This document shows, in pieces, positions 53,345 through 60,912 of a DNA stretch of 64,000 nucleotides (the first letter of the stretch is position 1; each line of letters opens with the position of its first letter). Made by a program: the position numbers and the translations under genes. Source of the stretch: Mucilaginibacter gilvus. GTDB lineage: Bacteria > Bacteroidota > Bacteroidia > Sphingobacteriales > Sphingobacteriaceae. The stretch spans positions 248,001 to 312,000 of the forward strand of contig NZ_SBIW01000008.1 in the NCBI RefSeq assembly GCF_004054195.1. The letters run 5' to 3'. The notes beneath the pieces were generated by a model. That model was not told the DNA's origin. It worked only from the letters and a program-made list of their open reading frames with translations, and made no database searches.

Positions 53345-54319
53345 TTATCTAAATGCAGGCGGTTGTGGTGCTGCAGGTTTTGGAGCGTTCGGATTTGCGT
53401 GAATAATGTCAACAACTTCTACAGTAAACACGGTAATTGCAAAAGCAGGGATCATAGGCGGCGCGCCTTGTTCGCCCCAGCCAAGGTCTGACGGGATTAC
53501 AAAAGTTGCTTTCGCGCCTTTGTTTAGCAACAGTAAGCCTTCGTCCCAACCTCTTATCACTTTGCCTTCGCCTACTGCAAGGTGCATAGGCGCGTAAACG
53601 CGGCGTGGGTCTGCAGGCTGTTTGGTGTAAGCAGAAACCTTTGCAGCGTTTTCTTTCAGGCTGCTATCAAACATTTTACCGTTTAACAGTGTGCCGGCGT
53701 AATTTACAACAGCGGTATCGCCCTTTGCAATAGCTGAGCCAGTGCCTGGTGTAGTTATCACATAGTTTAAGCCCGATGGCGTAACAGTAGTTTTTAGCTT
53801 GTTGTCTTCAATATACTTTTTAATTTTTGCAGGCTCGCTTTTCTTAATCAATTCTGACTGTGCTTTAACAAACTCAGATATACGGCCCTGAAAAACAACT
53901 TCGCTAAGGTTTCCACGAGGAATTACTTTATCTACTTTAACATTGTAAATAATGTATTTGCCTTTAATGCCGGGAGGTTTTGGCTGGCCTTTTTTAAATA
54001 CCGAATCGATATTCATTTTAAAGGTTGCACTGTCGCCTTCGCTCAGCAGCAGGAAACCGGTAGTGATATCACCTTTTTTCTGTTCTTTTGGCATTGGGGC
54101 CAACACTGGGCGGCCAGATTCGTAAGTGCTGTATACAACCGAATCTCCTTCGGTTTTTAATACAAGATTCAGGCTCATAAAGTCGCCTGTTTTAATGGTT
54201 GGGCCCGATTTATCTACGGTTATATCATATAACAAACCACCGTCGGCCTGTTTAAATCCACCTTTACAACTTGCTAACCCTATTGTTGCAAGCGCGATAA
54301 GCATTACATTTTTCCTCAT
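53345..54319 (-). CDS. FKBP-type peptidyl-prolyl isomerase lipoprotein
   Basis: A 324-residue protein with a lipobox (TIGLASCKGG, Cys 18). As in its neighbour, a weak FKBP-like N-terminal domain (about 40-140; SEGDSATFKM) precedes a full FKBP domain (about 195-310; GDTAVVNYAGTLLNGKMFDSS, VIRGWDEGLLLLNKGAKATFVIPSDLGWGEQG). It ends in a Pro/Ala-rich tail. It is 8 nt from nrnA's stop, so it is probably co-transcribed with nrnA. The likely role is folding of outer-membrane or secreted proteins. Confidence 0.9.
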   Translation of the reverse strand: MRKNVMLIALATIGLASCKGGFKQADGGLLYDITVDKSGPTIKTGDFMSLNLVLKTEGDSVVYSTYESGRPVLAPMPKEQKKGDITTGFLLLSEGDSATFKMNIDSVFKKGQPKPPGIKGKYIIYNVKVDKVIPRGNLSEVVFQGRISEFVKAQSELIKKSEPAKIKKYIEDNKLKTTVTPSGLNYVITTPGTGSAIAKGDTAVVNYAGTLLNGKMFDSSLKENAAKVSAYTKQPADPRRVYAPMHLAVGEGKVIRGWDEGLLLLNKGAKATFVIPSDLGWGEQGAPPMIPAFAITVFTVEVVDIIHANPNAPKPAAPQPPAFR

Positions 54320-54327
54320 TTTAGTTT

Positions 54328-55338
54328 TTACTGTATTAATAGTTTTTTATAGTCTGGTAATATTGATTTGAATTTTTGTACTACGACCGCAAAGCTATCA
54401 TTTGATTGCCCGCCCGCCGCATTGCGGTGCCCGCCGCCATTGAAATATTTTTTACAAATTTCGTTTGCCGGGAACTCTTCTTTGCTACGTAACGATAGTT
54501 TTACCATATCGTTGCGCTCCACAATGAATGCGCCCAGTTTTATGCTGGCTATAGATAGGGCATAATTTACGATGCCCTCGGTATCGCCTGTATTAACATC
54601 AAACTTAGCAAGGTCTGTTTTACTAACGGCAATTATGGCGGTATTGTATTCGGGCAGTATTTCCAGGCAGTTGGCCAGGCAATGCCCTATAAAGCGCAAT
54701 CGGTTTTCTGATGCGCTGTTGTATATCAATTCGTGGATGCGCCAGTTTACCGCGCCGCAGTCTATCAGTTCGGCAACTATCCGGTGCACATCTGATGTGG
54801 TATTTGGTAAACGGAAGGAGGCGGAATCGGTAAGGATGCCTGTATATAAGCAGGTGGCTACGTCTTTATCTATCAGATCTTTGCGGCCAAGCTCGTTTGC
54901 GATGAAGGTGTACACCAGTTGCGCGGTAGCACAAGCCTTAATATCCCAATAACGGTAATCATCAAAATCCTGTGGTTCCAGGTGATGGTCGATCATTACT
55001 TTGTAGGCACTGCTTGCACCTACCAGTTCACCCATTTGGTTAATGCGGCTGAGGTTGTTAAAATCGAGGCAAAAAATGATGTCGGCATCTGCTATCAAAA
55101 CGGCAGCTTCTTCGGTATGCTCGGTGTAGATCATTACCTCTTCGTTACCAGGCATCCAGGCCAAAAAGTCGGGATAATCTGTTGGGGCAATAACGGTAGC
55201 GTGGTGCCCAAGTTGTATTAAATAATTATACAATCCTAACGATGAACCCATCGCATCACCATCGGGTTTGTGATGGGTAGTAATAACTATTTTTTGGGGC
55301 TGAGCTAAAAGTTCTGCAAGCGAGGCTAAATCCAACAT
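54328..55338 (-). CDS. DHH-family nanoRNase/pAp phosphatase (NrnA-like)
   Basis: A 336-residue protein from ATG 55338 (a TTG 7 codons upstream is not needed). DHH motifs are THHKPDGDAMGSSLGL (about 20-36), IDHHLEPQD near 115 (the DHH signature) and FCLDFNN. The C-terminal DHHA1 domain ends with GGGHRNAAGG near 310. Such enzymes degrade short oligoribonucleotides and dephosphorylate pAp. A TTTG-N17-TAGCTTTG promoter lies 18 nt before the ATG. Confidence 0.9.
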   Translation of the reverse strand: MLDLASLAELLAQPQKIVITTHHKPDGDAMGSSLGLYNYLIQLGHHATVIAPTDYPDFLAWMPGNEEVMIYTEHTEEAAVLIADADIIFCLDFNNLSRINQMGELVGASSAYKVMIDHHLEPQDFDDYRYWDIKACATAQLVYTFIANELGRKDLIDKDVATCLYTGILTDSASFRLPNTTSDVHRIVAELIDCGAVNWRIHELIYNSASENRLRFIGHCLANCLEILPEYNTAIIAVSKTDLAKFDVNTGDTEGIVNYALSIASIKLGAFIVERNDMVKLSLRSKEEFPANEICKKYFNGGGHRNAAGGQSNDSFAVVVQKFKSILPDYKKLLIQ

Positions 55339-55356
55339 CAATTTTAAAAAGAAGTG

Positions 55357-55385
55357 CAAAGCTAAATAAATTAATTAAATACAAA
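55357..55385 (-). promoter_or_regulatory. Putative promoter of nrnA-like gene
   Basis: On the minus strand TTTG (55385-55382), 17 nt, TAGCTTTG (55364-55357), then 18 nt to the ATG. Confidence 0.5.
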
Positions 55386-55430
55386 CAGCTTATTTAGCAG
55401 TAAAAGCTTTATGTTTCAGTTGTAAAACGC

Positions 55431-55438
55431 TATTTTTG
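55431..55438 (+). promoter_or_regulatory. Putative -7 box of ndk
   Basis: TATTTTTG, 41 nt before the ATG; the -33 region is a weak T-rich stretch. Confidence 0.45.
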
Positions 55439-55479
55439 CGCCAATTTTAATAATCTAATTAAGAGATTAACTCCAAAAA

Positions 55480-55899
55480 ATGAAAACCAACAGAACATTT
55501 ACAATGATAAAGCCGGATGCAGTTGCTAACGGCCACATTGGCGCTATTTTAGATCATATCACCAAAGCAGGTTTTAAGATAGTAGCGCTAAAATACACAG
55601 CTTTAAGCGCGCAAAAAGCCGGCGAATTTTACGCGGTACACAGCGAACGCGGTTTTTATGCCGACCTGGTAAGTTTTATGTCTTCGGGACCTATCGTAGC
55701 GGCTATTTTAGAGAAAGATAACGCTATCGCGGATTTCCGTACGTTAATTGGCGCTACCGATCCATCTAAAGCTGATAAAGGCACCATCCGTAACCTGTTT
55801 GCAAAATCTATCGAGGCAAACGCAGTGCACGGATCTGACTCTGACGAAAACGCTGAAATTGAAGGCAGTTTCTTCTTCTCGGCTTTCGAAAAATTCTAA
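55480..55899 (+). CDS. ndk: Nucleoside diphosphate kinase
   Basis: A 139-residue protein. It has FTMIKPDAVANGHIGAI at the start and the catalytic-His segment NAVHGSDSDENAE (His about 118), with the conserved KSGPIVA-type loop seen as SSGPIVAAILEKDNA. Ndk balances nucleoside triphosphate pools. A 13-bp terminator follows 16 nt after the stop. Confidence 0.97.
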   Translation: MKTNRTFTMIKPDAVANGHIGAILDHITKAGFKIVALKYTALSAQKAGEFYAVHSERGFYADLVSFMSSGPIVAAILEKDNAIADFRTLIGATDPSKADKGTIRNLFAKSIEANAVHGSDSDENAEIEGSFFFSAFEKF

Positions 55900-55914
55900 C
55901 AACCAGTATACTTC

Positions 55915-55952
55915 AACCGGCTGTAATACTGTTTATTACAGCCGGTTTATTT
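55915..55952 (+). terminator. Rho-independent terminator of ndk
   Basis: AACCGGCTGTAAT and ATTACAGCCGGTT pair perfectly (13 bp), followed by TATTTTTATTT. Confidence 0.85.
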
Positions 55953-56033
55953 TTATTTGACCTTGCTTTGTACAATATTTGTTTTTAACTTTACGTTGTT
56001 ACTCCAACACGCGCCAGTTAGCAGGTCACAGTC

Positions 56034-56231
56034 ATGAAAGCATTATTCAAGTACGTTGTTTATTCGGTAATAATTGTGACTATTTTATTGGTGTCTCTGG
56101 ATATTTTCAGGTACCACCCCGAAGCGCAATTCGCGTTCATCTTCCCGGGGATCTTTCTTTTAGCTTTCTCGCATATTATGGATGATGCCCTGCGCGGGAT
56201 CTCTTCACGCATCCGCTTAGGCCGGAAGTAG
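56034..56231 (+). CDS. Small membrane protein, 65 residues
   Basis: It starts with ATG and has two hydrophobic segments (about 7-23 and 33-46: FAFIFPGIFLLAFSHI) and a basic C-terminus (SSRIRLGRK). The neighbouring dciA-like gene is convergent, 1 nt away. No family is recognised. Confidence 0.6.
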   Translation: MKALFKYVVYSVIIVTILLVSLDIFRYHPEAQFAFIFPGIFLLAFSHIMDDALRGISSRIRLGRK

Positions 56232-56232
56232 T

Positions 56233-56523
56233 TTACAAAAACACAATTTCTTCTACCAGTACCGTTTTAGCTTCATCGTTTATTTTGGCGATGATTTGGC
56301 TGCGCATCATCACCAGTTCATTTTTTATTACCGATGATTCTATCCGTAAAAAAAGTTTCTTATCTCTGATGAATAGCTCCTTTGTGCGGTTTGCTACCGA
56401 TTTGCCCACCAGGTCTGGCCAGGCGGCCACTACATGGGTTTCATCGTACCGGCGCTTTATTTTGTAAACGTTCAGCATTTGTTCAATAGCTTCTTTAAGC
56501 GATTTGTCGTTTGTTTTACGCAT
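56233..56523 (-). CDS. DUF721/DciA-like protein
   Basis: A 96-residue protein from ATG 56523 (a TTG one codon upstream is possible). It matches the DUF721 domain (VVAAWPDLVGKSVANRTKELFIRDKKLFLRIESSVIKNELVMM). DUF721 includes DciA, the bacterial replicative helicase loader; it commonly follows recF, and here it overlaps the recF stop by 8 nt. The short form lacks DciA's extra domains. Confidence 0.82.
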   Translation of the reverse strand: MRKTNDKSLKEAIEQMLNVYKIKRRYDETHVVAAWPDLVGKSVANRTKELFIRDKKLFLRIESSVIKNELVMMRSQIIAKINDEAKTVLVEEIVFL

Positions 56524-57616
56524 CAATGTTTCCCTCCGCTACTTTAAATAATTTTACATCCACGTTTATCGCCTCAAATATATTCTGCACCCGGCTAATG
56601 CTGGTATCGGTGATGAGCACCTGCCCAAAATCATTATTGCTCACCATCTGCATGAGTTTGGTTACCCGGCCCTCATCCAGCTTATCAAATATATCATCCA
56701 ACAGCAAAAGCGGTTTAAAACCTTTCTTTTGGGTAAGAAAGGTATACTGCGCAAGTTTTAGCGCTATGAGGAAGGATTTTTGCTGCCCCTGCGACCCGAA
56801 TTTTTTCATGGGCATGGCATGGATGTTGAATTGAAGATCATCCTTATGGATGCCACTGGTAGTGCGCTCCAATATCCGGTCGCGCTCAATGGTCTTCTTC
56901 AACAGGCTTGCCATGTTATCATTTAATAATTGCGACTCATACACCAGTTCCACCTGTTCTGCATCGCCGCTTATAAAACTATAATGCTGGTTAAAAATAG
57001 GGGTGAAGCTTTCCATAAACGCCCTGCGCTTTTCAAATATGCGCGCGCCCGAGGCGGTGAGCTGCTCATCCAGCACAGCCAGCAGATCGGGGTCGTACCG
57101 GCCGGTATCGGCTATCAGCTTCAGCATGGCGTTCCGGTTCGCCAGGAATTTATTGTAGGCGATCAGCTCGTCCAGATAGTGGTTATCCGTTTGCGAGATC
57201 ACGTTATCAATGAATTTGCGGCGCTCTTCGCTGCCTTCAATAATAATGCTGATATCATATGGCGATACCATTACCAATGGGAGCAGCCCTATATGATCTG
57301 CAAGGCGCTGGTAATCTTTTTTATTGCGCTTGAATTGTTTTTTCTGATTGCGTTTTACGCCGCAGGCCACTACCTCTTTATTGCCGTTCTTCTCAAAAAC
57401 GCCGTTGATCATAAAGAAATCGGCGCCTTGTTTTATCTGCTGGCTATCTATTGGGTTAAAATAGCTTTTACACAGGCTGAGGTAGTGTACCGCATCCAGC
57501 AGGTTGGTTTTGCCAGCACCATTATTCCCTACAAAAGCATTAACGCCGGTGCTGAGGGTAAGCTCGGCTTCGGTATAATTCTTAAAATTTAAAAAGGAAA
57601 GTTGCTGCAGGTACAT
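56516..57616 (-). CDS. recF: DNA replication/repair protein RecF
   Basis: A 366-residue protein. The Walker A motif is FVGNNGAGKTNLLDAVHYLSL (about 28-38), the ABC signature FGSQGQQKSFLIALKLA near 275-295, and Walker B KPLLLLDDIFDKLDEGR near 305-320. RecF loads RecA on gaps through RecOR. It is followed by the DUF721 gene with an 8-nt overlap. A TAATTTTG box ends 7 nt before the ATG. Confidence 0.97.
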   Translation of the reverse strand: MYLQQLSFLNFKNYTEAELTLSTGVNAFVGNNGAGKTNLLDAVHYLSLCKSYFNPIDSQQIKQGADFFMINGVFEKNGNKEVVACGVKRNQKKQFKRNKKDYQRLADHIGLLPLVMVSPYDISIIIEGSEERRKFIDNVISQTDNHYLDELIAYNKFLANRNAMLKLIADTGRYDPDLLAVLDEQLTASGARIFEKRRAFMESFTPIFNQHYSFISGDAEQVELVYESQLLNDNMASLLKKTIERDRILERTTSGIHKDDLQFNIHAMPMKKFGSQGQQKSFLIALKLAQYTFLTQKKGFKPLLLLDDIFDKLDEGRVTKLMQMVSNNDFGQVLITDTSISRVQNIFEAINVDVKLFKVAEGNIDA

Positions 57617-57740
57617 GGGATGGCAAAATTACGCAATTAGTTTGGGGGATTACACCGATTGTAGGTTGATTTCACAGATTTAGTTAGGACGACACATGAC
57701 CATTATTAGTCGTTAGATCAATAAAATCATGGTTAAAAAT

Positions 57741-57840
57741 GCGTTAGCGATTGCAGTGGAAACCCCGGAATGCAGCGGCGCTTCTATCAGCGGCGCGAAA
57801 TGAGGAGTTGTAACGAAAAGCGCGGGCCGAAGGCAACGCC
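57741..57840 (+). repeat. Dispersed palindromic repeat, copy C
   Basis: It starts GCGTTAGCGATTGCAGTGG and ends GGGCCGAAGGCAACGCC, with a central GCGGCGCTTCTATCAGCGGCGC hairpin in place of the centre of copy B. The ends of B and C match but the centres differ. Confidence 0.7.
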
Positions 57841-57850
57841 ATAAATGGTC

Positions 57851-57966
57851 TGTCTGAACTCGAATTAAACGAATTTTTTGAATGGGCAGAACTTAACGCT
57901 TTAAACGCAGCCGTAAAACTCTTAATTAGATGAATTCCATAAATTGGTTTAATTCGAGTTCAGACA
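57851..57966. repeat. MITE-like element with perfect 20-bp inverted ends
   Basis: TGTCTGAACTCGAATTAAAC (57851-57870) and its exact complement (57947-57966) flank 76 bp; matching continues for about 5 more bases after one mismatch. No clear target-site duplication is seen. No internal ORF. Confidence 0.65.
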
Positions 57967-58018
57967 AAAACACGCTCATAATCAATCAAATCAACAATTA
58001 ACTAAGCAAAAATAATTA

Positions 58019-58049
58019 TTTGTTAAAAGTTTTGAAAACCGTAGTTTTG
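58019..58049 (+). promoter_or_regulatory. Bacteroidota-type promoter of the TPR gene
   Basis: TTTG (58019-58022), a 19-nt spacer, TAGTTTTG (58042-58049), 22 nt before the ATG. This is the best -33/-7 match in the window. Confidence 0.6.
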
Positions 58050-58071
58050 CAAACTTAATTTTTAAATACAA

Positions 58072-58746
58072 ATGTCAGCAACCGAGTTGAAAACAAAGGC
58101 TACGCCAGCAAATACAGAAACAGTGAAGAGTGGCAGCTTTGTTCAGGAGAATCAAAAAAGCTTATTATTTATAGCAGGCGCTATCGTGTTAATGGTAGTG
58201 ATATACATAGCTTATACCAAATTTTACCTGGGCGACAGGGAAGTGAAAGCCGCCAACCAAATACACGTAGCACAGGATTACTGGGCTAAAAAGAATTGGG
58301 ATAAAGCTATTAATGGTGCCGACAGCTACCCTGGTTTAGAAAAAATTGTTGCCGACTACAGCAACACAAAAACCGCAAACCTTGCTTACTTTTACTTAGG
58401 CGTTGCTTATTTAAACAAAGGCGAATACCGCAAAGCGATAGATAACTTTAATAACTACCGTGGTGACGATATGATGGTTGCAGCTGAAGCTTACGGCGGC
58501 ACAGGTGATGCTTACGTGGAATTGAAAGATTACGACAAAGCGGAAACCTACTTCAAAAAAGCGATTGATAAAGCTAACAACCAATTCCTTTCTCCGGTTT
58601 ACCTGAAAAAATTAGGTTTGGTTTACGAAGCTAAAAACGACAACAAATCGGCAGTTGATACTTACAAAAAGATAAAAACCGATTACCCAACAAGCACCGA
58701 AGCCCAAAGCATCGACGCTTACATAGCACGCGCAGAAGCTAAGTAG
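58072..58746 (+). CDS. Membrane-anchored TPR protein (YfgM/TolA-like)
   Basis: A 224-residue protein. One membrane segment (about 28-45, LLFIAGAIVLMVVIYIAYT) follows a Thr-rich cytoplasmic start; the rest is TPR-like helices (AYFYLGVAYLNKGEYRKAIDNF, AYGGTGDAYVELKDYDKAETYFKKAI). It resembles YfgM-type tetratricopeptide proteins that work with the secretion or folding apparatus. It has its own promoter. The ribH gene lies 161 nt downstream. Confidence 0.85.
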   Translation: MSATELKTKATPANTETVKSGSFVQENQKSLLFIAGAIVLMVVIYIAYTKFYLGDREVKAANQIHVAQDYWAKKNWDKAINGADSYPGLEKIVADYSNTKTANLAYFYLGVAYLNKGEYRKAIDNFNNYRGDDMMVAAEAYGGTGDAYVELKDYDKAETYFKKAIDKANNQFLSPVYLKKLGLVYEAKNDNKSAVDTYKKIKTDYPTSTEAQSIDAYIARAEAK

Positions 58747-58907
58747 CAATACTTATTTCGGATGTCGAATGTTCGATTTCGGATTTATAACTGGATAGCA
58801 TATATTCACAAATAGATCAGAGATCGAACATTTTTGTTTTACTACAATCTGAACTAACGGGAAAATCCCAAATCCGAAATCGAAAATCTCAAATCCGAAA
58901 TCAAACT

Positions 58908-59405
58908 ATGTCTTCAGCATTAAAAAACCTTTCCGATTTTTCTACCGCTACCGAGATCCCTTCGGCAGAGGCGTTTACCTTTGGTATTGTTGTTGCCGAA
59001 TGGAACGCCGAAATTACCAACGCGCTTTACCAGGGCGCATACAATAGCTTGGTAAAATATGGCGCTAAGGAGAAGAACATCCATAGCTACCCGGTACCCG
59101 GCAGCTTTGAGCTTACCAGCGGCGCCGAACTGCTTTTACAAACCGGGAAGTTTGATGCCGTGATATGCCTGGGCTGTGTAATACAAGGCGAAACCCGCCA
59201 TTTTGATTTTATTTGTAACGCGGTTGCAAATGGTGTAAGCAATGTTGCTATAAAATATTCAAAACCTGTTATATTTGGAGTGCTTACTACTGACAACCAG
59301 CAGCAGGCGATAGATAGGGCAGGTGGCAAACACGGCAATAAGGGCGACGAAGCTGCAGTAACTGCCATAAAAATGGCTAAATTGGCTGAAACTTTGCAAG
59401 GCTAA
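58908..59405 (+). CDS. ribH: 6,7-dimethyl-8-ribityllumazine synthase
   Basis: A 165-residue protein with the lumazine synthase pattern: FGIVVAEWNAEITNAL, the GSFELTSGAELLLQ loop, CLGCVIQGETRHFDFICNAVA with the catalytic His and Arg-Glu, and a C-terminal GNKGDEAAVTAIKMA. It is the penultimate step of riboflavin synthesis. The spacer before it holds palindromic AATCCGAAATC-type sequence, not an FMN riboswitch. Confidence 0.96.
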   Translation: MSSALKNLSDFSTATEIPSAEAFTFGIVVAEWNAEITNALYQGAYNSLVKYGAKEKNIHSYPVPGSFELTSGAELLLQTGKFDAVICLGCVIQGETRHFDFICNAVANGVSNVAIKYSKPVIFGVLTTDNQQQAIDRAGGKHGNKGDEAAVTAIKMAKLAETLQG

Positions 59406-59440
59406 AAGCGTATAAAACAGAGTTATTATAAACCCATAGA

Positions 59441-59551
59441 ATGAAAAAGATAGTTTACATAATTGTTATGGCCCTTTTAGTTGGCATCAGCGTTTCCTCT
59501 TGCTCAAACAAACTATGCCCCGCTTACGGCTCGTACCCAAACAGAAAGTAA
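59441..59551 (+). CDS. Very small lipoprotein, 36 residues
   Basis: A lipobox follows a hydrophobic signal (IIVMALLVGISVSSCS, Cys about 21), leaving a 15-residue mature peptide (NKLCPAYGSYPNRK). Tiny lipoproteins with a CPAY-like motif recur in Bacteroidota. Found by eye; it is shorter than usual gene-calling limits. It lies 35 nt after ribH. Confidence 0.65.
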   Translation: MKKIVYIIVMALLVGISVSSCSNKLCPAYGSYPNRK

Positions 59552-59646
59552 GCGGCTAATTGTCATTTTTTACCCCATGCTTAAAACTTAACGCAGTTTT
59601 ACATTGTATTTACTTTTAAACGGGTTTATACTTTTATTTTTGCGCT

Positions 59647-59976
59647 ATGGAATGGATATCGTTGGAGACGGCTTCTCAGCTTGATAATATAAAACAACAG
59701 CAAGGTTACAGCTTGATATTTAAACACAGCACGCGCTGCAGCATCAGCATGATGGCTAAAAGGCGTTTCGAGCTGGATTGGGAAGACCTGCCGGGAGATA
59801 TGCCCCTCTACTTTTTAGACCTTATTAAACATCGCGATATTTCCGCTAAAATTGCCCAGGATTTCCAGGTTCACCACGAATCGCCTCAATTACTGCTGAT
59901 AAAAGATGGCGAATGTGTGCTGGATCAATCGCACGGCGGTATCTCTGTTGATGAAACGGTGAGCGTTCTTTCATAG
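59647..59976 (+). CDS. ytxJ: YtxJ-like monothiol bacilliredoxin
   Basis: A 109-residue protein of the bacillithiol-system YtxJ family: LIFKHSTRCSISMMAKRRFE carries the redox Cys (about 31; CSIS instead of the usual CPIS). A thioredoxin-like fold is expected. A TATTTTTG box ends 4 nt before the ATG. It may reduce bacillithiol mixed disulfides. Confidence 0.88.
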   Translation: MEWISLETASQLDNIKQQQGYSLIFKHSTRCSISMMAKRRFELDWEDLPGDMPLYFLDLIKHRDISAKIAQDFQVHHESPQLLLIKDGECVLDQSHGGISVDETVSVLS

Positions 59977-60054
59977 AATCAAGAGGTCAGGAATCAGGAA
60001 GCCATACAATAAGACTATATATGCCCTGTAGGTTAACAGCTTACGGGGCTTTTT

Positions 60055-60759
60055 TTATGTCAAGCTCCAGTAGACTCCAGTATCGGCGTCACAGTAAAAG
60101 CCCTCGAATGGACGTATCTCAAGTATTTTTTTAGTGGTCTCCCTATCAGAACACAGCAATGTGAAATGGCTATCCCAATGCGTTGTATATAATATTTCAT
60201 TTTGAGGAGTGTACCAATTTTCGTGGTGATAGTTCACGTCAACTTTATTGCGAATAATATCATTGATATATTGAAGTTTACGCTCGTGCCCAAACTCATC
60301 TCCAATAAAAACCCATTCGTGCCCAAGCTCCAAAAGAGGCTTTAGCATATCATCAATTAGTAATTCGCTAAAATCCCCGTGATTTGGTTCTAATAAATTA
60401 TACCTCTGGCAGGTATCGTTAAGCATTTTTGACTGGTTCTCATTTTGATGCTTCTTAGCTAGGCTGTAAGTGGAATTTCGCAAAGCGATATCCACAGTCT
60501 TGATATTAGGCAACCCTGAAAGTTCTATAACCTCAGCCCATGAAACGCTTTTTGTGAGCTTTGTAATTTTCTCCTTGCCAGGCCATTCCTTTTTCGAAAA
60601 CGCCTCATTTTTATTTTTTACAACTTTGTAAAAAGGATGTAATATCAGGTATATGCATTCGTAATATCCCTTGTAGAATTCTAAAAGAGGCATATTACTG
60701 GATGGAGAAATAATATTTCTGAATATTTCCGGCGTCTTTCTAACTTTCTTTTCTGCCAT
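60055..60759 (-). CDS. Uncharacterised AT-rich protein, possibly DUF2711
   Basis: A 234-residue soluble protein without a signal peptide. Distinctive parts are LEFYKGYYECIYLILHPFYK, EWVFIGDEFGHERKLQYIND and EILYTTHWDSHFTLLCSDRE. It reminds me of DUF2711, but I cannot confirm it. It is AT-rich and stands between the repeat-bearing end of ytxJ and lipA, facing the other way; it is probably a recent arrival. Function unknown. Confidence 0.5.
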   Translation of the reverse strand: MAEKKVRKTPEIFRNIISPSSNMPLLEFYKGYYECIYLILHPFYKVVKNKNEAFSKKEWPGKEKITKLTKSVSWAEVIELSGLPNIKTVDIALRNSTYSLAKKHQNENQSKMLNDTCQRYNLLEPNHGDFSELLIDDMLKPLLELGHEWVFIGDEFGHERKLQYINDIIRNKVDVNYHHENWYTPQNEILYTTHWDSHFTLLCSDRETTKKILEIRPFEGFYCDADTGVYWSLT

Positions 60760-60912
60760 CGGGTTTCGTATCTATGGGTTTAGGTAAATTGAAAACTGCC
60801 TAAAACGATTACCAATTTAAAGCTTTTACATTAAACTGTAATATTATTATTTGTAATTAAAACTTCTGTTCCCTCTTTAGGGGGTTAGGGGGTTTTTAAT
60901 TACTTTTGCACT

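Larger units (their letters stand above)
57617..58071. other. 455-bp spacer between recF and the TPR gene
   Basis: It holds dispersed repeat copy C (57741-57840), the inverted-repeat element 57851-57966, the promoter of the TPR gene and the divergent recF promoter. No ORF is convincing. Confidence 0.7.

Noticed and set aside
58747..58907. FMN riboswitch upstream of ribH
   Set aside because: The stretch is palindromic low-complexity sequence (AATCCGAAATC-like) and lacks the conserved FMN-aptamer segments.
60896..60912. Shine-Dalgarno site for lipA
   Set aside because: The bases before the ATG are the TACTTTTG box; no purine-rich site is present.
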